DNA of 64,000 nucleotides, taken from assembly GCA_964624635.1 (NCBI GenBank), contig CAZUXM010000005.1:19698-83697 (forward strand), given 5' to 3'. A program made the position numbers and the translations under genes. This document shows, one piece after another, positions 46,017 to 54,660 of the stretch. Source of the stretch: JANWKQ01 sp964624635 (GTDB lineage: Bacteria; Bacteroidota; Bacteroidia; CAIKAF01). A model generated the notes under the pieces. That model was not told the origin of the DNA, made no database searches, and saw nothing but the letters and a program-made list of their open reading frames with translations. Each line of letters starts with the position of its first letter. Position 1 is the stretch's first letter.

Positions 46017-46889
46017 CTAAGCATTCACAGGTTTGTGCAACATGAGTTTATGTGCTTTCAAATCATAATGATCATGCATCGCCATTACATGTGCAACCAA
46101 ATTATCAATAGAGATTGGTTCGCCTAATTCAACATAAGTAATGTTGGTGTCACGAATTTGTCGACCGTCAACTAAAATAACTAATCCAGAACCAATGGCT
46201 TCCATCGAGTTATTTTCTTTGATAAGCAGTCCTGTATCTTCTCCTAAACCAACCCCCAACACTCTTGGGTTGCTGGCAACTGCTTGAAACAATCTCCCTA
46301 TTCTACCACGATGTACAAAATGGGTATCAATAATTACATCATCAATTAATCCTAACCCCTGAGTAATTTTAACTTCTCCTTTTAGCAAAGCTTCGCTACT
46401 TGACCCCTGATAAATCATATTGGCAGAAGCCGCTGCAGCTCCTGCAGAGGTTCCGGCATATACAAAGTGTTCGTTATAATATTTATCCAATAACATATCG
46501 TGAAACTTTGTTCCACCAAGAATAGAAGATAACCTTAATTGATCTCCTCCGGTAACCATTACAACATCAGCCGCTTTTAATCTATCAAGTACTTCTTGAG
46601 AATTAGCTTGTTCACGATTTTCAATTCCTAAAACATCCACGTTTCTGGAACCAAGATATTCGAATGCACGTTTGTATTCACGACCTACTTCAGCAGGAAT
46701 TTTTGATGCTGTTGTAACAATTTCAATTCGTGATTCTTCTTTGTATTTCGATTCTTGTCTGATCCGTGAAAGGATACCTTCTTCGAAAAAATTCAGATTG
46801 TTTTTTACATCAGCGTCAAAATGACTTTCTGTAAATGAACCTTTGTCAACCGCCCCCCCGATGATAATGAGTATACCCTTTGGCGCCAT
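46017..46889 (-). CDS. cphB: Cyanophycinase
   Basis: CphB is a serine exopeptidase that cuts cyanophycin to beta-Asp-Arg. The 290 residues have MAPKGILIIIGGAVDKG, MVTGGDQLRLSSIL, the nucleophile elbow FVYAGTSAGAAAASANMIY (Ser), DTHFVHRGRIGRLFQAV, and GLGEDTGLLI. The length is normal. ATG 46889 is chosen over a TTG five codons upstream. It is followed by the isoaspartyl peptidase gene and is divergent from cyanophycin synthetase. Confidence 0.94.
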   Translation of the reverse strand: MAPKGILIIIGGAVDKGSFTESHFDADVKNNLNFFEEGILSRIRQESKYKEESRIEIVTTASKIPAEVGREYKRAFEYLGSRNVDVLGIENREQANSQEVLDRLKAADVVMVTGGDQLRLSSILGGTKFHDMLLDKYYNEHFVYAGTSAGAAAASANMIYQGSSSEALLKGEVKITQGLGLIDDVIIDTHFVHRGRIGRLFQAVASNPRVLGVGLGEDTGLLIKENNSMEAIGSGLVILVDGRQIRDTNITYVELGEPISIDNLVAHVMAMHDHYDLKAHKLMLHKPVNA

Positions 46890-47043
46890 GGCTATTATTT
46901 TCAATAGTTTAAGACTACAAGATTACTATTATTTACCTAAATATGAAGCCAACTTAAAGTCTTTTTTAAGGGTCTTATGTTAATAAGACAGCTTTATATC
47001 CCTTATACTGTCTTGGTTTCATAAAGAATACTCTTCATTTAAA

Positions 47044-47130
47044 ATGCGGTCCGGGGTGGCAGCAGTAGCCCGGAGCCCGCATCTATTACAGTGGAGGACT
47101 ACTGCCAAACACCGGATTAGCCGCCCAACA
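47044..47130. repeat. GC-rich palindromic repeat upstream of cyanophycin synthetase
   Basis: ATGCGG (47044) pairs with CCGCAT at the end of the first arm region, with TCCGGG/CCCGGA inside, and ggcagcagtag pairs partly with ctactgcc. The words ctactgccaa and ggattagccgccc match, with changes, the repeat at 36256-36450. The patch is much richer in G+C than the nearby genes and lies in the 295-base divergent spacer between cphB and cphA. Confidence 0.55.
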
Positions 47131-47184
47131 TTTTTGCATTTACTAAATAATACCATAAATTACACTAAGAAACTATTGAACACT

Positions 47185-49818
47185 ATGAAGATTTTAAATA
47201 TACAAGCATTAAGGGGTCCAAATATTTGGAGTGTAAACAGAAAGAAGCTAATTCAAATGCGCCTAGATCTGGAAGAGCTTGAAGATTTCCCTACTAATAA
47301 AATTCCCGGTTTTGGAGATCGTATTCGTAAAATGTTCCCAACTATGATTGAACATCGATGTTCGGAAGGTGTAGAAGGTGGCTTTTTTATGCGCATCGAT
47401 AGAGGTACCTGGATGGGACATGTTATTGAACATATTGCATTGGAAATTCAAACGCTTGCCGGAATGGAAACCGGTTTCGGAAGAACCCGCGAAACAAAAA
47501 CTTCAGGAATATACAATGTTGTTTTTAGTTATGTGGAAGAAAAAGTGGGCATGTTTGCTGCAGAATCATCTGTTGCGATTGCCCAGGCTTTGATAGACGG
47601 GACAGAATATGATTTGCAGTCTGATATTCAAAAAATGCGTGAAATTCGTGAAGATGTTCGTTTAGGTCCAAGTACAGGATCGATAGTGGATGAAGCAGTT
47701 GCCAGAGATATTCCATGGATACGATTAGGGACTAACTCATTAGTGCAATTAGGTTATGGCGTAAATCAAATGCGTTTTCAGGCAACTATTACTTGCAAAA
47801 CCAGTAATATCGCTGTTGATATTGCCTGTAACAAAGAAGAAACAAAAAGAATGCTTGATAGTGCATCTATCCCTGTTGCCAAAGGAGATATTTGCGTTGA
47901 CGAAGAAGATTTACAAAATACTATTAAAAAAATTGGGTATCCGATTGTAATCAAACCTTTAGATGGAAATCATGGAAAAGGAGCATCCATTAATGTTACT
48001 AAATATGAAGATGCTGTTGCCGGACTAGAACATGCTAAAAAATATTCAAGAAGAGTAATTGTAGAAAAATTTATTACCGGATTTGATTTTAGAGTACTGG
48101 TAATTGATAATAAAGTGGTAGCTGCAGCACAAAGAGTTCCTGCTCATGTAAAAGGGGATGGTAAACATACGATTCAACAATTAATTGATATTGAAAATAC
48201 AGATCCGAGAAGAGGGTATGGTCATGAAAATGTATTGACAGAAATTTCTGTTGATAGAGATACTATGGATCTATTAGAGAAAAAAGGTTATGGATTAGAA
48301 ACTATTCCTAAAAATGAGGAGATCGTTTATTTAAAATCAACAGCAAATTTGAGCACAGGAGGAACATCCATCGATGTAACGGATATGATGCATCCTGAAA
48401 ATGTATTCCTTTCTGAAAGAATTTCCAGGGTAATAGGTTTGGATGTTTGCGGGATTGATATCATGGCTCCAAACTTAACTCAACCGTTAAAAGAAAATGG
48501 TGGAGTAATTTTAGAAGTGAATGCTGCTCCCGGATTTAGAATGCACTTAGCGCCGAGTGAAGGATTACCAAGAAATGTAGCCGCTCCTGTAATTGATATG
48601 TTATATCCTCCAGGGAAACCTTCACGTATTCCAATTATTGCCGTAACAGGTACCAATGGTAAAACGACTACTACTCGTTTGTTAGCTCATATGGTAAAAA
48701 ATCAAGGGTATAAAGTGGGCTTCACTACGTCTGATGGTATTTATGTACAAAACCACATGTTAGAAAAAGGGGATACTACAGGTCCAATAAGTACAGAATA
48801 TATTTTAAAAGATCCTACTGTTGATTTTGCCGTATTAGAAACTGCTCGTGGTGGAATTTTACGTGCAGGTTTAGGATTTAGCAGGTGTGATATTGGAATT
48901 ATTACAAACATTCAGGAAGATCATTTAGGTCTAAGCGATATTGAAACATTGGATGATCTTGCACGAGTAAAAGCAGTAGTGGTACGTAGTGTAAAAAAAG
49001 ATGGATGGGCTGTATTGAATGCAGAGAGTGAACATTGTGTTAAAATTGCCGAAGAACTGAGTTGCAATATTGCTTATTTCAGTATGGATGAAAACCATCC
49101 TGTTATAAAAGCACATTGTAAAAAAGGAGGGATTGCTGCTATCTATGAAAATGGTTTTGTAACTATTAAAAAGGGGGATTGGAAAATTAGAGTAGAGAAG
49201 GTATCACATATTCCATTGACCATGGGGGGTAAGGCAAAATTTATGATAGCAAATGTTTTGGCGGCTACCTTAGCCGGGTTTTTGTATGGATTTAAAACAG
49301 AAGAAATTAAATTGTCTTTAGGAACATTTATTCCATCAGCAGCTTTAACCCCAGGCCGGATGAACATTTTTAATTTCCGTAATTTTAAAGTGATGATCGA
49401 CTTTGCTCATAACAAAGCAGGGTATCTGGCTATCGAGGAATTTTTATCATCCGTAGAAGCTCCACACAAAGTAGGGATTATTGCCGGGGTAGGGGATAGG
49501 AGAGATGAAGACATTAGAGATTGTGGTGAAATAGCTGCACGTATGTTTGACCATATCATCATTCGCCAGGAAAAATATTTAAGAGGTAGAACAGAAGACG
49601 AAATTATTAATTTGATTTTAGAAGGGGTGAATAAGGTAGGTAAAAATGTTACTTACGAAGTAATCCCGAAAGAAATGGAGGCCATCAAACATGCGATTAG
49701 TACCGCTGGAGAAGGAACATTTATTACTGCATTAAGTGATGTGGTAACTAATGCCATTGAAATTGTACAGGAGTATTTAGATAAGGAGATAGAAGCAGAA
49801 GAGAATATTAAAGTGTAG
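47185..49818 (+). CDS. cphA: Cyanophycin synthetase
   Basis: CphA builds multi-L-arginyl-poly-L-aspartate, a nitrogen and carbon reserve, by adding Asp then Arg with ATP. The protein is 877 residues from ATG 47185 (MKILNIQALRGPNIWS): an N-terminal domain (about 1-165), an ATP-grasp domain (about 215-475; IGYPIVIKPLDGNHGKGASIN, GVILEVNAAPGFRMHLAPSEG), and a Mur-ligase-like domain with P-loop AVTGTNGKTTTTRLLAHM. Both active centres look intact, which suggests a CphA1-type enzyme rather than CphA2. The frame extends upstream to 47044 through a GC-rich repeat, which I leave out because the family starts at MKIL. Confidence 0.94.
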   Translation: MKILNIQALRGPNIWSVNRKKLIQMRLDLEELEDFPTNKIPGFGDRIRKMFPTMIEHRCSEGVEGGFFMRIDRGTWMGHVIEHIALEIQTLAGMETGFGRTRETKTSGIYNVVFSYVEEKVGMFAAESSVAIAQALIDGTEYDLQSDIQKMREIREDVRLGPSTGSIVDEAVARDIPWIRLGTNSLVQLGYGVNQMRFQATITCKTSNIAVDIACNKEETKRMLDSASIPVAKGDICVDEEDLQNTIKKIGYPIVIKPLDGNHGKGASINVTKYEDAVAGLEHAKKYSRRVIVEKFITGFDFRVLVIDNKVVAAAQRVPAHVKGDGKHTIQQLIDIENTDPRRGYGHENVLTEISVDRDTMDLLEKKGYGLETIPKNEEIVYLKSTANLSTGGTSIDVTDMMHPENVFLSERISRVIGLDVCGIDIMAPNLTQPLKENGGVILEVNAAPGFRMHLAPSEGLPRNVAAPVIDMLYPPGKPSRIPIIAVTGTNGKTTTTRLLAHMVKNQGYKVGFTTSDGIYVQNHMLEKGDTTGPISTEYILKDPTVDFAVLETARGGILRAGLGFSRCDIGIITNIQEDHLGLSDIETLDDLARVKAVVVRSVKKDGWAVLNAESEHCVKIAEELSCNIAYFSMDENHPVIKAHCKKGGIAAIYENGFVTIKKGDWKIRVEKVSHIPLTMGGKAKFMIANVLAATLAGFLYGFKTEEIKLSLGTFIPSAALTPGRMNIFNFRNFKVMIDFAHNKAGYLAIEEFLSSVEAPHKVGIIAGVGDRRDEDIRDCGEIAARMFDHIIIRQEKYLRGRTEDEIINLILEGVNKVGKNVTYEVIPKEMEAIKHAISTAGEGTFITALSDVVTNAIEIVQEYLDKEIEAEENIKV

Positions 49819-49839
49819 TAAACCATCAATTTTTTATTC

Positions 49840-50304
49840 ATGGATACAACTGATTTTATACAGTTACAAAAAATCATCCCTGAGGTAAAAATAATTATCC
49901 AGTCAAACTATAGATTTATTGCGTATTCCAGCAATGAATCTTTACTATATCATGAGTGGTTGGAAGAAGGAACTGATATTGATGATGATATTTTCAGGTC
50001 AGAATCTTTATTGCTTTTTGAAGTATTGCAGAAGTATCGCCCCACATTTTTTCTAGTGAATGATAAAAAACGAAAATTGAGTATCTCCAAAGAGATCAAT
50101 GAATTTCTAGTAGTCAACTTTCAACCGATATATGCACATTCTTCTATGAAAAAGGTGGCATTAATTAGCAATGAAATGTTAAGTATTCAATCACAGGCAG
50201 AGAGTACCATGGAGGATGTAAATAATTCAAAAGTTCCCTCAGAAGCGGTATTCAATTTTTTTATTGATATTACACAGGCGATAGAATGGCTGAGAGAAAA
50301 GTAA
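49840..50304 (+). CDS. Uncharacterised protein downstream of cyanophycin synthetase
   Basis: A 154-residue soluble protein, ATG 49840, 21 bases after the cphA stop, so co-transcription is possible. Alternating hydrophobic segments (EVKIIIQSNYRFIAYSS, FFLVNDKKRKLSISKEINEFLVVNF, KVALISNEM) hint at a STAS/SpoIIAA-like alpha/beta fold as in other small Bacteroidota proteins, but I cannot assign a family with confidence. No signal peptide, no membrane helix, no cysteine. Confidence 0.65.
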   Translation: MDTTDFIQLQKIIPEVKIIIQSNYRFIAYSSNESLLYHEWLEEGTDIDDDIFRSESLLLFEVLQKYRPTFFLVNDKKRKLSISKEINEFLVVNFQPIYAHSSMKKVALISNEMLSIQSQAESTMEDVNNSKVPSEAVFNFFIDITQAIEWLREK

Positions 50305-50314
50305 AACGCAGAGT

Positions 50315-52345
50315 CTAATTAAAATCCTCTAATAGCTTTTGCAACTCAAAAAGCTCATCACGTAATTTAGCAGCTTCAATAAAATCCAATTCACGAGCTG
50401 CAGTCTCCATTTGTTTACGGGTTCTATCAATCAATTTTTGCACATCAGCCTTACTTTTATAATTTGCTTTTTCTTCGGCAGCCATACTGATTTCATCCGG
50501 CTCCGTATATTTTTTATTTCTGGTCCCGGTAGATTTTTTACCAGCAACCGTAGTCTGACTTAAAATTTGCTCCTTTGTTTTTTTCAATGCTTTCGGTACC
50601 ATTCCATGTTTAAGATTGTAGGCAATTTGTTTTTCCCTGCGTCTTTCTGTTTCATCAATTGCTTTGGCCATACTATCCGTTACTTTATCAGCATACATAA
50701 TCACCAGCCCGTTTACATTACGTGCAGCACGACCAATCGTTTGTATCAATGATCGTTGATTACGCAAGAACCCTTCTTTGTCTGCATCCAAAATAGCTAC
50801 TAATGAAACTTCGGGTAGGTCTAATCCCTCCCTTAATAAATTGACCCCAATCAATACATCAAAAATTCCCAAACGTAAATCACGCAAAATTTCTACTCTT
50901 TCTAAAGTATCTACTTCGCTATGGATATATCTGCAACGAATTTGCAATTTTTGCATGTATTTATTCAACTCTTCTGCCATTCGTTTGGTCAATGTTGTAA
51001 CCAGTACACGCTCATCATTTCCAGCCCGTTTTTGAATTTCATCTAACAAATCATCAATTTGATTTACACTCGGACGAACTTCTATCATTGGATCCAATAA
51101 TCCGGTTGGACGAATGACCTGTTCCACAAAAACTCCTTCACTTTGTTCCAATTCATAATCTCCCGGTGTTGCACTAACATATACTACCTGATTCACCATT
51201 CCTTCAAATTCTTCAAATTTTAATGGACGATTATCCAACGCTGCAGTCAATCTGAAACCATAGTCCACTAAATTGGTTTTACGTAATCTATCGCCATTAT
51301 ACATAGCTCTTAATTGTGGAATGGTTACATGGCTTTCATCAATGATCAATAACCAATCTTCAGGAAAGTAATCTAACAAACAGAAAGGACGAGAGCCTGC
51401 AGAGCGGCCATCAAAGTATCTTGAGTAATTTTCTATACCACTGCAATACCCTAATTCACGAATCATTTCAATGTCATGCTCTACTCTTTGTTCCAATCGT
51501 TTTGCTTCAAGTGGTTTTCCATTTTCTTTAAAAAATTCCACTTGTTTTACCATATCATCCTGGATATGAACAATGGCATTTTTTAAACGTTCTTTCGTAG
51601 TTACAAATAAATTAGCTGGGTTGATAACGAAGTTATCCAAGGGTTGAACTACTTTTCCAGAATAAGGATCTATTAATTCTATTTCTTCAATTTCATCACC
51701 CCAGAAAATAATTCGAACAGCGTTATCTGCATACGCTAAAAATATATCAACCGTATCACCTACTACTCTAAAGGTACCTCTTTTGAATTCAGTTTCTGTA
51801 CGGAAGTATAAAGCTTCGATTAGTTTATATAAAAACTGATTTCTGCTGATAGTATCTCCTTTTTTGATTCTTACTGTTTGCTCATAAAAGTCAGACGGGT
51901 TTCCCATACCGTATATACAAGAAACAGAGGATACCACTAAAATGTCTCTTCTGCCTGATAACAATGCGGAAGAGGTACTGAGTCGTAGTTTTTCAATTTC
52001 TTCATTTACACTTAAATCTTTTTCGATATAAGTATCTGAGGAGGGGATATACGCTTCGGGTTGATAATAATCGTAATAAGAAACAAAATATTCTACTGCA
52101 TTGGTTGGAAAGAATTGTTTGAATTCACCATATAATTGGGCAGCGAGTGTTTTGTTATGACTTAACACCAGTGTAGGTTTTTGTACTCTTTCAATAAGGT
52201 TTGCCACCGTAAATGTTTTACCGGTACCGGTAGCTCCCAATAAAGTCTGGTAGGGCAGTTTTTCATTGATGCCTTTCACCAATTGACTAATTGCTTCAGG
52301 TTGGTCTCCGGTAGGTGTAAAAGGGGCTTCGAGTTTAAAGATCAT
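50315..52345 (-). CDS. uvrB: Excinuclease ABC subunit B
   Basis: UvrB is the damage-verifying helicase of nucleotide excision repair. The 676 residues contain Walker A LLGATGTGKTFTVANLI, the beta-hairpin YYDYYQPEAYIPSSDTYIEKD, the DEAD-like LLIIDESHVTIPQ, VYVSATPGDYE, the helicase VI region QTIGRAARNV, and the C-terminal UVR motif (ELDFIEAAKLRDELFELQ) that binds UvrC. The gene is complete and converges with the gene at 49840. Confidence 0.97.
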   Translation of the reverse strand: MIFKLEAPFTPTGDQPEAISQLVKGINEKLPYQTLLGATGTGKTFTVANLIERVQKPTLVLSHNKTLAAQLYGEFKQFFPTNAVEYFVSYYDYYQPEAYIPSSDTYIEKDLSVNEEIEKLRLSTSSALLSGRRDILVVSSVSCIYGMGNPSDFYEQTVRIKKGDTISRNQFLYKLIEALYFRTETEFKRGTFRVVGDTVDIFLAYADNAVRIIFWGDEIEEIELIDPYSGKVVQPLDNFVINPANLFVTTKERLKNAIVHIQDDMVKQVEFFKENGKPLEAKRLEQRVEHDIEMIRELGYCSGIENYSRYFDGRSAGSRPFCLLDYFPEDWLLIIDESHVTIPQLRAMYNGDRLRKTNLVDYGFRLTAALDNRPLKFEEFEGMVNQVVYVSATPGDYELEQSEGVFVEQVIRPTGLLDPMIEVRPSVNQIDDLLDEIQKRAGNDERVLVTTLTKRMAEELNKYMQKLQIRCRYIHSEVDTLERVEILRDLRLGIFDVLIGVNLLREGLDLPEVSLVAILDADKEGFLRNQRSLIQTIGRAARNVNGLVIMYADKVTDSMAKAIDETERRREKQIAYNLKHGMVPKALKKTKEQILSQTTVAGKKSTGTRNKKYTEPDEISMAAEEKANYKSKADVQKLIDRTRKQMETAARELDFIEAAKLRDELFELQKLLEDFN

Positions 52346-52384
52346 TGTTATGCCTTACGATAATTGAAATAGAACTGAAATTCC

Positions 52385-52415
52385 TTGTAAAATTAGTATA
52401 AATGGTTCATCTTTG
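52385..52415 (+). promoter_or_regulatory. Putative promoter for the small ORF at 52423
   Basis: TTG (52385-52387), 20 bases, then CATCTTTG (52408-52415), one base off TAnnTTTG. The ATG at 52423 would be almost at the transcription start, so the mRNA would be close to leaderless. Confidence 0.45.
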
Positions 52416-52422
52416 CCTCATC

Positions 52423-52677
52423 ATGAGCAGCAACATAAAAGAAAAATACTTAAAACTTCCATTAGCGCTGCAATATAAAGTGGTGGAAGAAAAAGGAGAT
52501 TATATCACCCGTCGTCGCTATCTTACTTACAATGTTGAATTATTTGAGTTGAATAACTTTTATGTAGAGGTCGGCCGTTCTATGGCAACCAATCAGATAC
52601 AATGGATTAAATGCAGAGAGAATGAGTATGTGTATGATAAGTATCTACAACATCTTGATATCCAGGAGTTGTTTTAA
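52423..52677 (+). CDS. Small uncharacterised protein
   Basis: An 84-residue soluble protein (MSSNIKEKYLKLPLALQYKV...). It is rich in Tyr, Glu and Lys, ends in LDIQELF, and has no signal peptide, Cys pair or known motif. An in-frame ATG at 52402 lies inside the likely promoter, so ATG 52423 is preferred. It is divergent from uvrB. Coding character (balanced composition, no rare stops) supports a real gene; the function is unknown. Confidence 0.6.
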   Translation: MSSNIKEKYLKLPLALQYKVVEEKGDYITRRRYLTYNVELFELNNFYVEVGRSMATNQIQWIKCRENEYVYDKYLQHLDIQELF

Positions 52678-52711
52678 AATATATTGATTTTATGAGTTGG
52701 TACAAAAAAAC

Positions 52712-52756
52712 AACCCCGGAACATACACGAAACCGGGGCTGACCAAACAAAATATT
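52712..52756 (-). terminator. Terminator with upstream U/G-rich motif after aroE (Flavo-1-like)
   Basis: On the minus strand, TTTTGTTTGG is followed by a hairpin CCCCGG-13 bases-CCGGGG and then a run of seven T. It lies about 190 bases past the aroE stop, so the operon would have a long 3' leader-free tail or a separate small RNA. A similar arrangement (TTGATTTGGGTTGG, G/C hairpin, T run) is at 62121-62177. The pair recalls the Flavo-1 RNA motif of Bacteroidota, named from memory and not checked. Confidence 0.6.
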
Positions 52757-52929
52757 TCTGTTAACAAGCAACAGATGAAGCGATTTACATAAGGTTTAGC
52801 TCAGGAAAGACGGTTAATCTTTAACGGCAATGTAGCTTTATCCTACTTGATACTGCAATGGTAAGGCAAAAACCGGTTCTGTAAAAAAAAATGTCGTAAA
52901 CGAAACCTTCTATGGCGCAAACCGCTATT

Positions 52930-53664
52930 TTAAGGGTTCCAGAGCTTCCAACTTTCTTCTGCCTGAAGAACGAGCATTTCATATCCGTTTTTTATAGCAG
53001 CACCCTGATTTTTACATGTAGATAAAAACAAAGTTTCAACGGGATTATAGATTAAATCATAACATAAATGATTGCCACTAATCCCTTCGTATGGAATAGA
53101 TATACAATCATTTACATCTGGAAACATTCCTATTGGAGTAGTGTGAATGATTAGAGGGTGAGTTGCAATGAGTTCAGATGTTAATTCGTTATAGGTGAAT
53201 GACGCACCATCATGTATTTCTCTACTAACTATTTTATATTCAATACCTAAATTTTTTAGTACGAAACATACCCCCTGGGTTGCCCCCCCATTACCCAACA
53301 CCAAACATTGGGTATGATGTGGTTTTAGTAATGGTACTAAACTTTTTTCAAAACCAATAATATCAGTATTGTACCCAACTAATTTTCCTTCAACTACTTT
53401 AATACAGTTACAGGCATGTAACCCTAGAGGAATCCCAACGGATGAATTGAGGAAACGAAGTACCAGTTGTTTATATGGTATAGTTACATTGAGTCCTTCT
53501 ACCTCCGGATGATCAATAAGAATTTGATGTATATCGTAAATGGATTTAATTGGAAAGATTTCGTAACTACAATCCGAAATATTTTCACGTAAAAATTTTT
53601 CTTTAAAATAAGCAGGAGAAAAAGAATGCTCTAAAGGATACCCTATGAGTCCAAATTTCCTCAC
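52930..53664 (-). CDS. aroE: Shikimate dehydrogenase
   Basis: AroE reduces 3-dehydroshikimate with NADPH. The 244 residues have FGLIGYPLEHSFSPAYF (substrate Ser pair), EGLNVTIPYKQLVL (catalytic Lys), GYNTDIIGFEKSL, the glycine-rich LVLGNGGATQGVCFVL, IIHTTPIGMFP and NGYEMLVLQAEESWKLW. It is slightly short but complete. The start is GTG at 53664, overlapping the dedA stop by one base (TAGTG); no ATG lies close enough. It is the last gene of a five-gene operon. Confidence 0.95.
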   Translation of the reverse strand: MRKFGLIGYPLEHSFSPAYFKEKFLRENISDCSYEIFPIKSIYDIHQILIDHPEVEGLNVTIPYKQLVLRFLNSSVGIPLGLHACNCIKVVEGKLVGYNTDIIGFEKSLVPLLKPHHTQCLVLGNGGATQGVCFVLKNLGIEYKIVSREIHDGASFTYNELTSELIATHPLIIHTTPIGMFPDVNDCISIPYEGISGNHLCYDLIYNPVETLFLSTCKNQGAAIKNGYEMLVLQAEESWKLWNP

Positions 53665-54308
53665 TATTTTTTCTCTTTTCTTTTATTAAGATATGTTTTT
53701 CCGAGTTGAAAAATCATAGGTAAAACAGAAATGAAAATAATTCCGAGGGCTACTTTTTCAATATTTTCTTTGAACCATGGAATTTCGCCTAACAAATATC
53801 CGGCAATAGTCATACTCCCAATCCATATAGCTCCACCTAAAATATCGAATGATAAAAACTTGGTATATTTCATTTTGCCAACTCCTGCAACAAAAGGAGT
53901 AAATGTTCTTACTATGGGAACAAAACGTGCCATAATAATGGTTTTAGGTCCGTGCTTATCAAAAAACTCATTGGTACGATCTAAGTATTTTTGTTTTACC
54001 AGATTGCGTCCTCTTATCTTCCATTGAAACACCCTCAACCCAATTTTTCTGCCTACCAGATAATTGGTATTATCACCTAAAACAGCTGCAACAAAAAGCA
54101 GCAAAACCAAAAATCCGATATTCATATGTCCGGCACGGGCAAATAATCCTGCAGTAAATAGTAATGAGTCGCCGGGTAAAAATGGAAATACAACTAATCC
54201 GGTTTCAATAAAAATAACCATGAACAATATTAAATAGATCATATTACCATATTGTGCAAAGATCCAATCAAAATCTAAATGTCTGATGTGATTAAAAAGT
54301 TCTATCAT
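53664..54308 (-). CDS. DedA family membrane protein
   Basis: A 214-residue integral membrane protein of the DedA/SNARE-associated (VTT) family. It has FPFLPGDSLLFTAGLFARAG, LGDNTNYLVGRKIG, FFDKHGPKTIIMARFVPIVRTFTPFVAGVGKM and a terminal helix with a Lys-rich tail. Several DedA members recycle undecaprenyl phosphate or flip lipids; the exact role here is not known. It sits 12 bases after the rhodanese gene in the ComA operon. Confidence 0.9.
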   Translation of the reverse strand: MIELFNHIRHLDFDWIFAQYGNMIYLILFMVIFIETGLVVFPFLPGDSLLFTAGLFARAGHMNIGFLVLLLFVAAVLGDNTNYLVGRKIGLRVFQWKIRGRNLVKQKYLDRTNEFFDKHGPKTIIMARFVPIVRTFTPFVAGVGKMKYTKFLSFDILGGAIWIGSMTIAGYLLGEIPWFKENIEKVALGIIFISVLPMIFQLGKTYLNKRKEKK

Positions 54309-54320
54309 GTAAAACGGAAA

Positions 54321-54635
54321 TTAATATTTAGGAACTGTTGGATCTATTTCGTCAGACCAAGCCATAATTCCGCCTTTTAAGTTATATACATTGGTATATC
54401 CCTGCATTTCTAACACCTGCACAATAGTAGCACTTCTTTTTCCTGACTTACAATGCACAATTACTTTTTTATCCTTCGATATTTTGTCAAGATTATCCAT
54501 TACGGTACCCATAGGAATTAATTCACCTTGAATATTGCAGGTGTCAAATTCCATTTCTTCTCTAACATCAATGAGTTGAAAATCGTCTTTATTATCTTTC
54601 ATTTGTTTCAACTCTTGTACTGATACTTCTTTCAT
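54321..54635 (-). CDS. Rhodanese-like sulfurtransferase
   Basis: A 104-residue single-domain rhodanese. The active loop is VIVHCKSGKRSATIV with the catalytic Cys; FQLIDVREEMEFDTCNIQGELIPMG and NVYNLKGGIMAWSDEI are family landmarks. It carries sulfane sulfur. It lies directly downstream of phosphosulfolactate synthase, an enzyme that uses sulfite, so a link to sulfur or sulfite handling is possible, though unproven. Confidence 0.92.
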   Translation of the reverse strand: MKEVSVQELKQMKDNKDDFQLIDVREEMEFDTCNIQGELIPMGTVMDNLDKISKDKKVIVHCKSGKRSATIVQVLEMQGYTNVYNLKGGIMAWSDEIDPTVPKY

Positions 54636-54660
54636 TTTTATTTTGTTGTAGTTTTATTAT

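Noticed and set aside
47044..47184. N-terminal extension of cyanophycin synthetase by 47 residues
   Set aside because: The open frame runs back through a GC-rich palindromic repeat; the family begins at MKIL (ATG 47185), so the extension is not credible.
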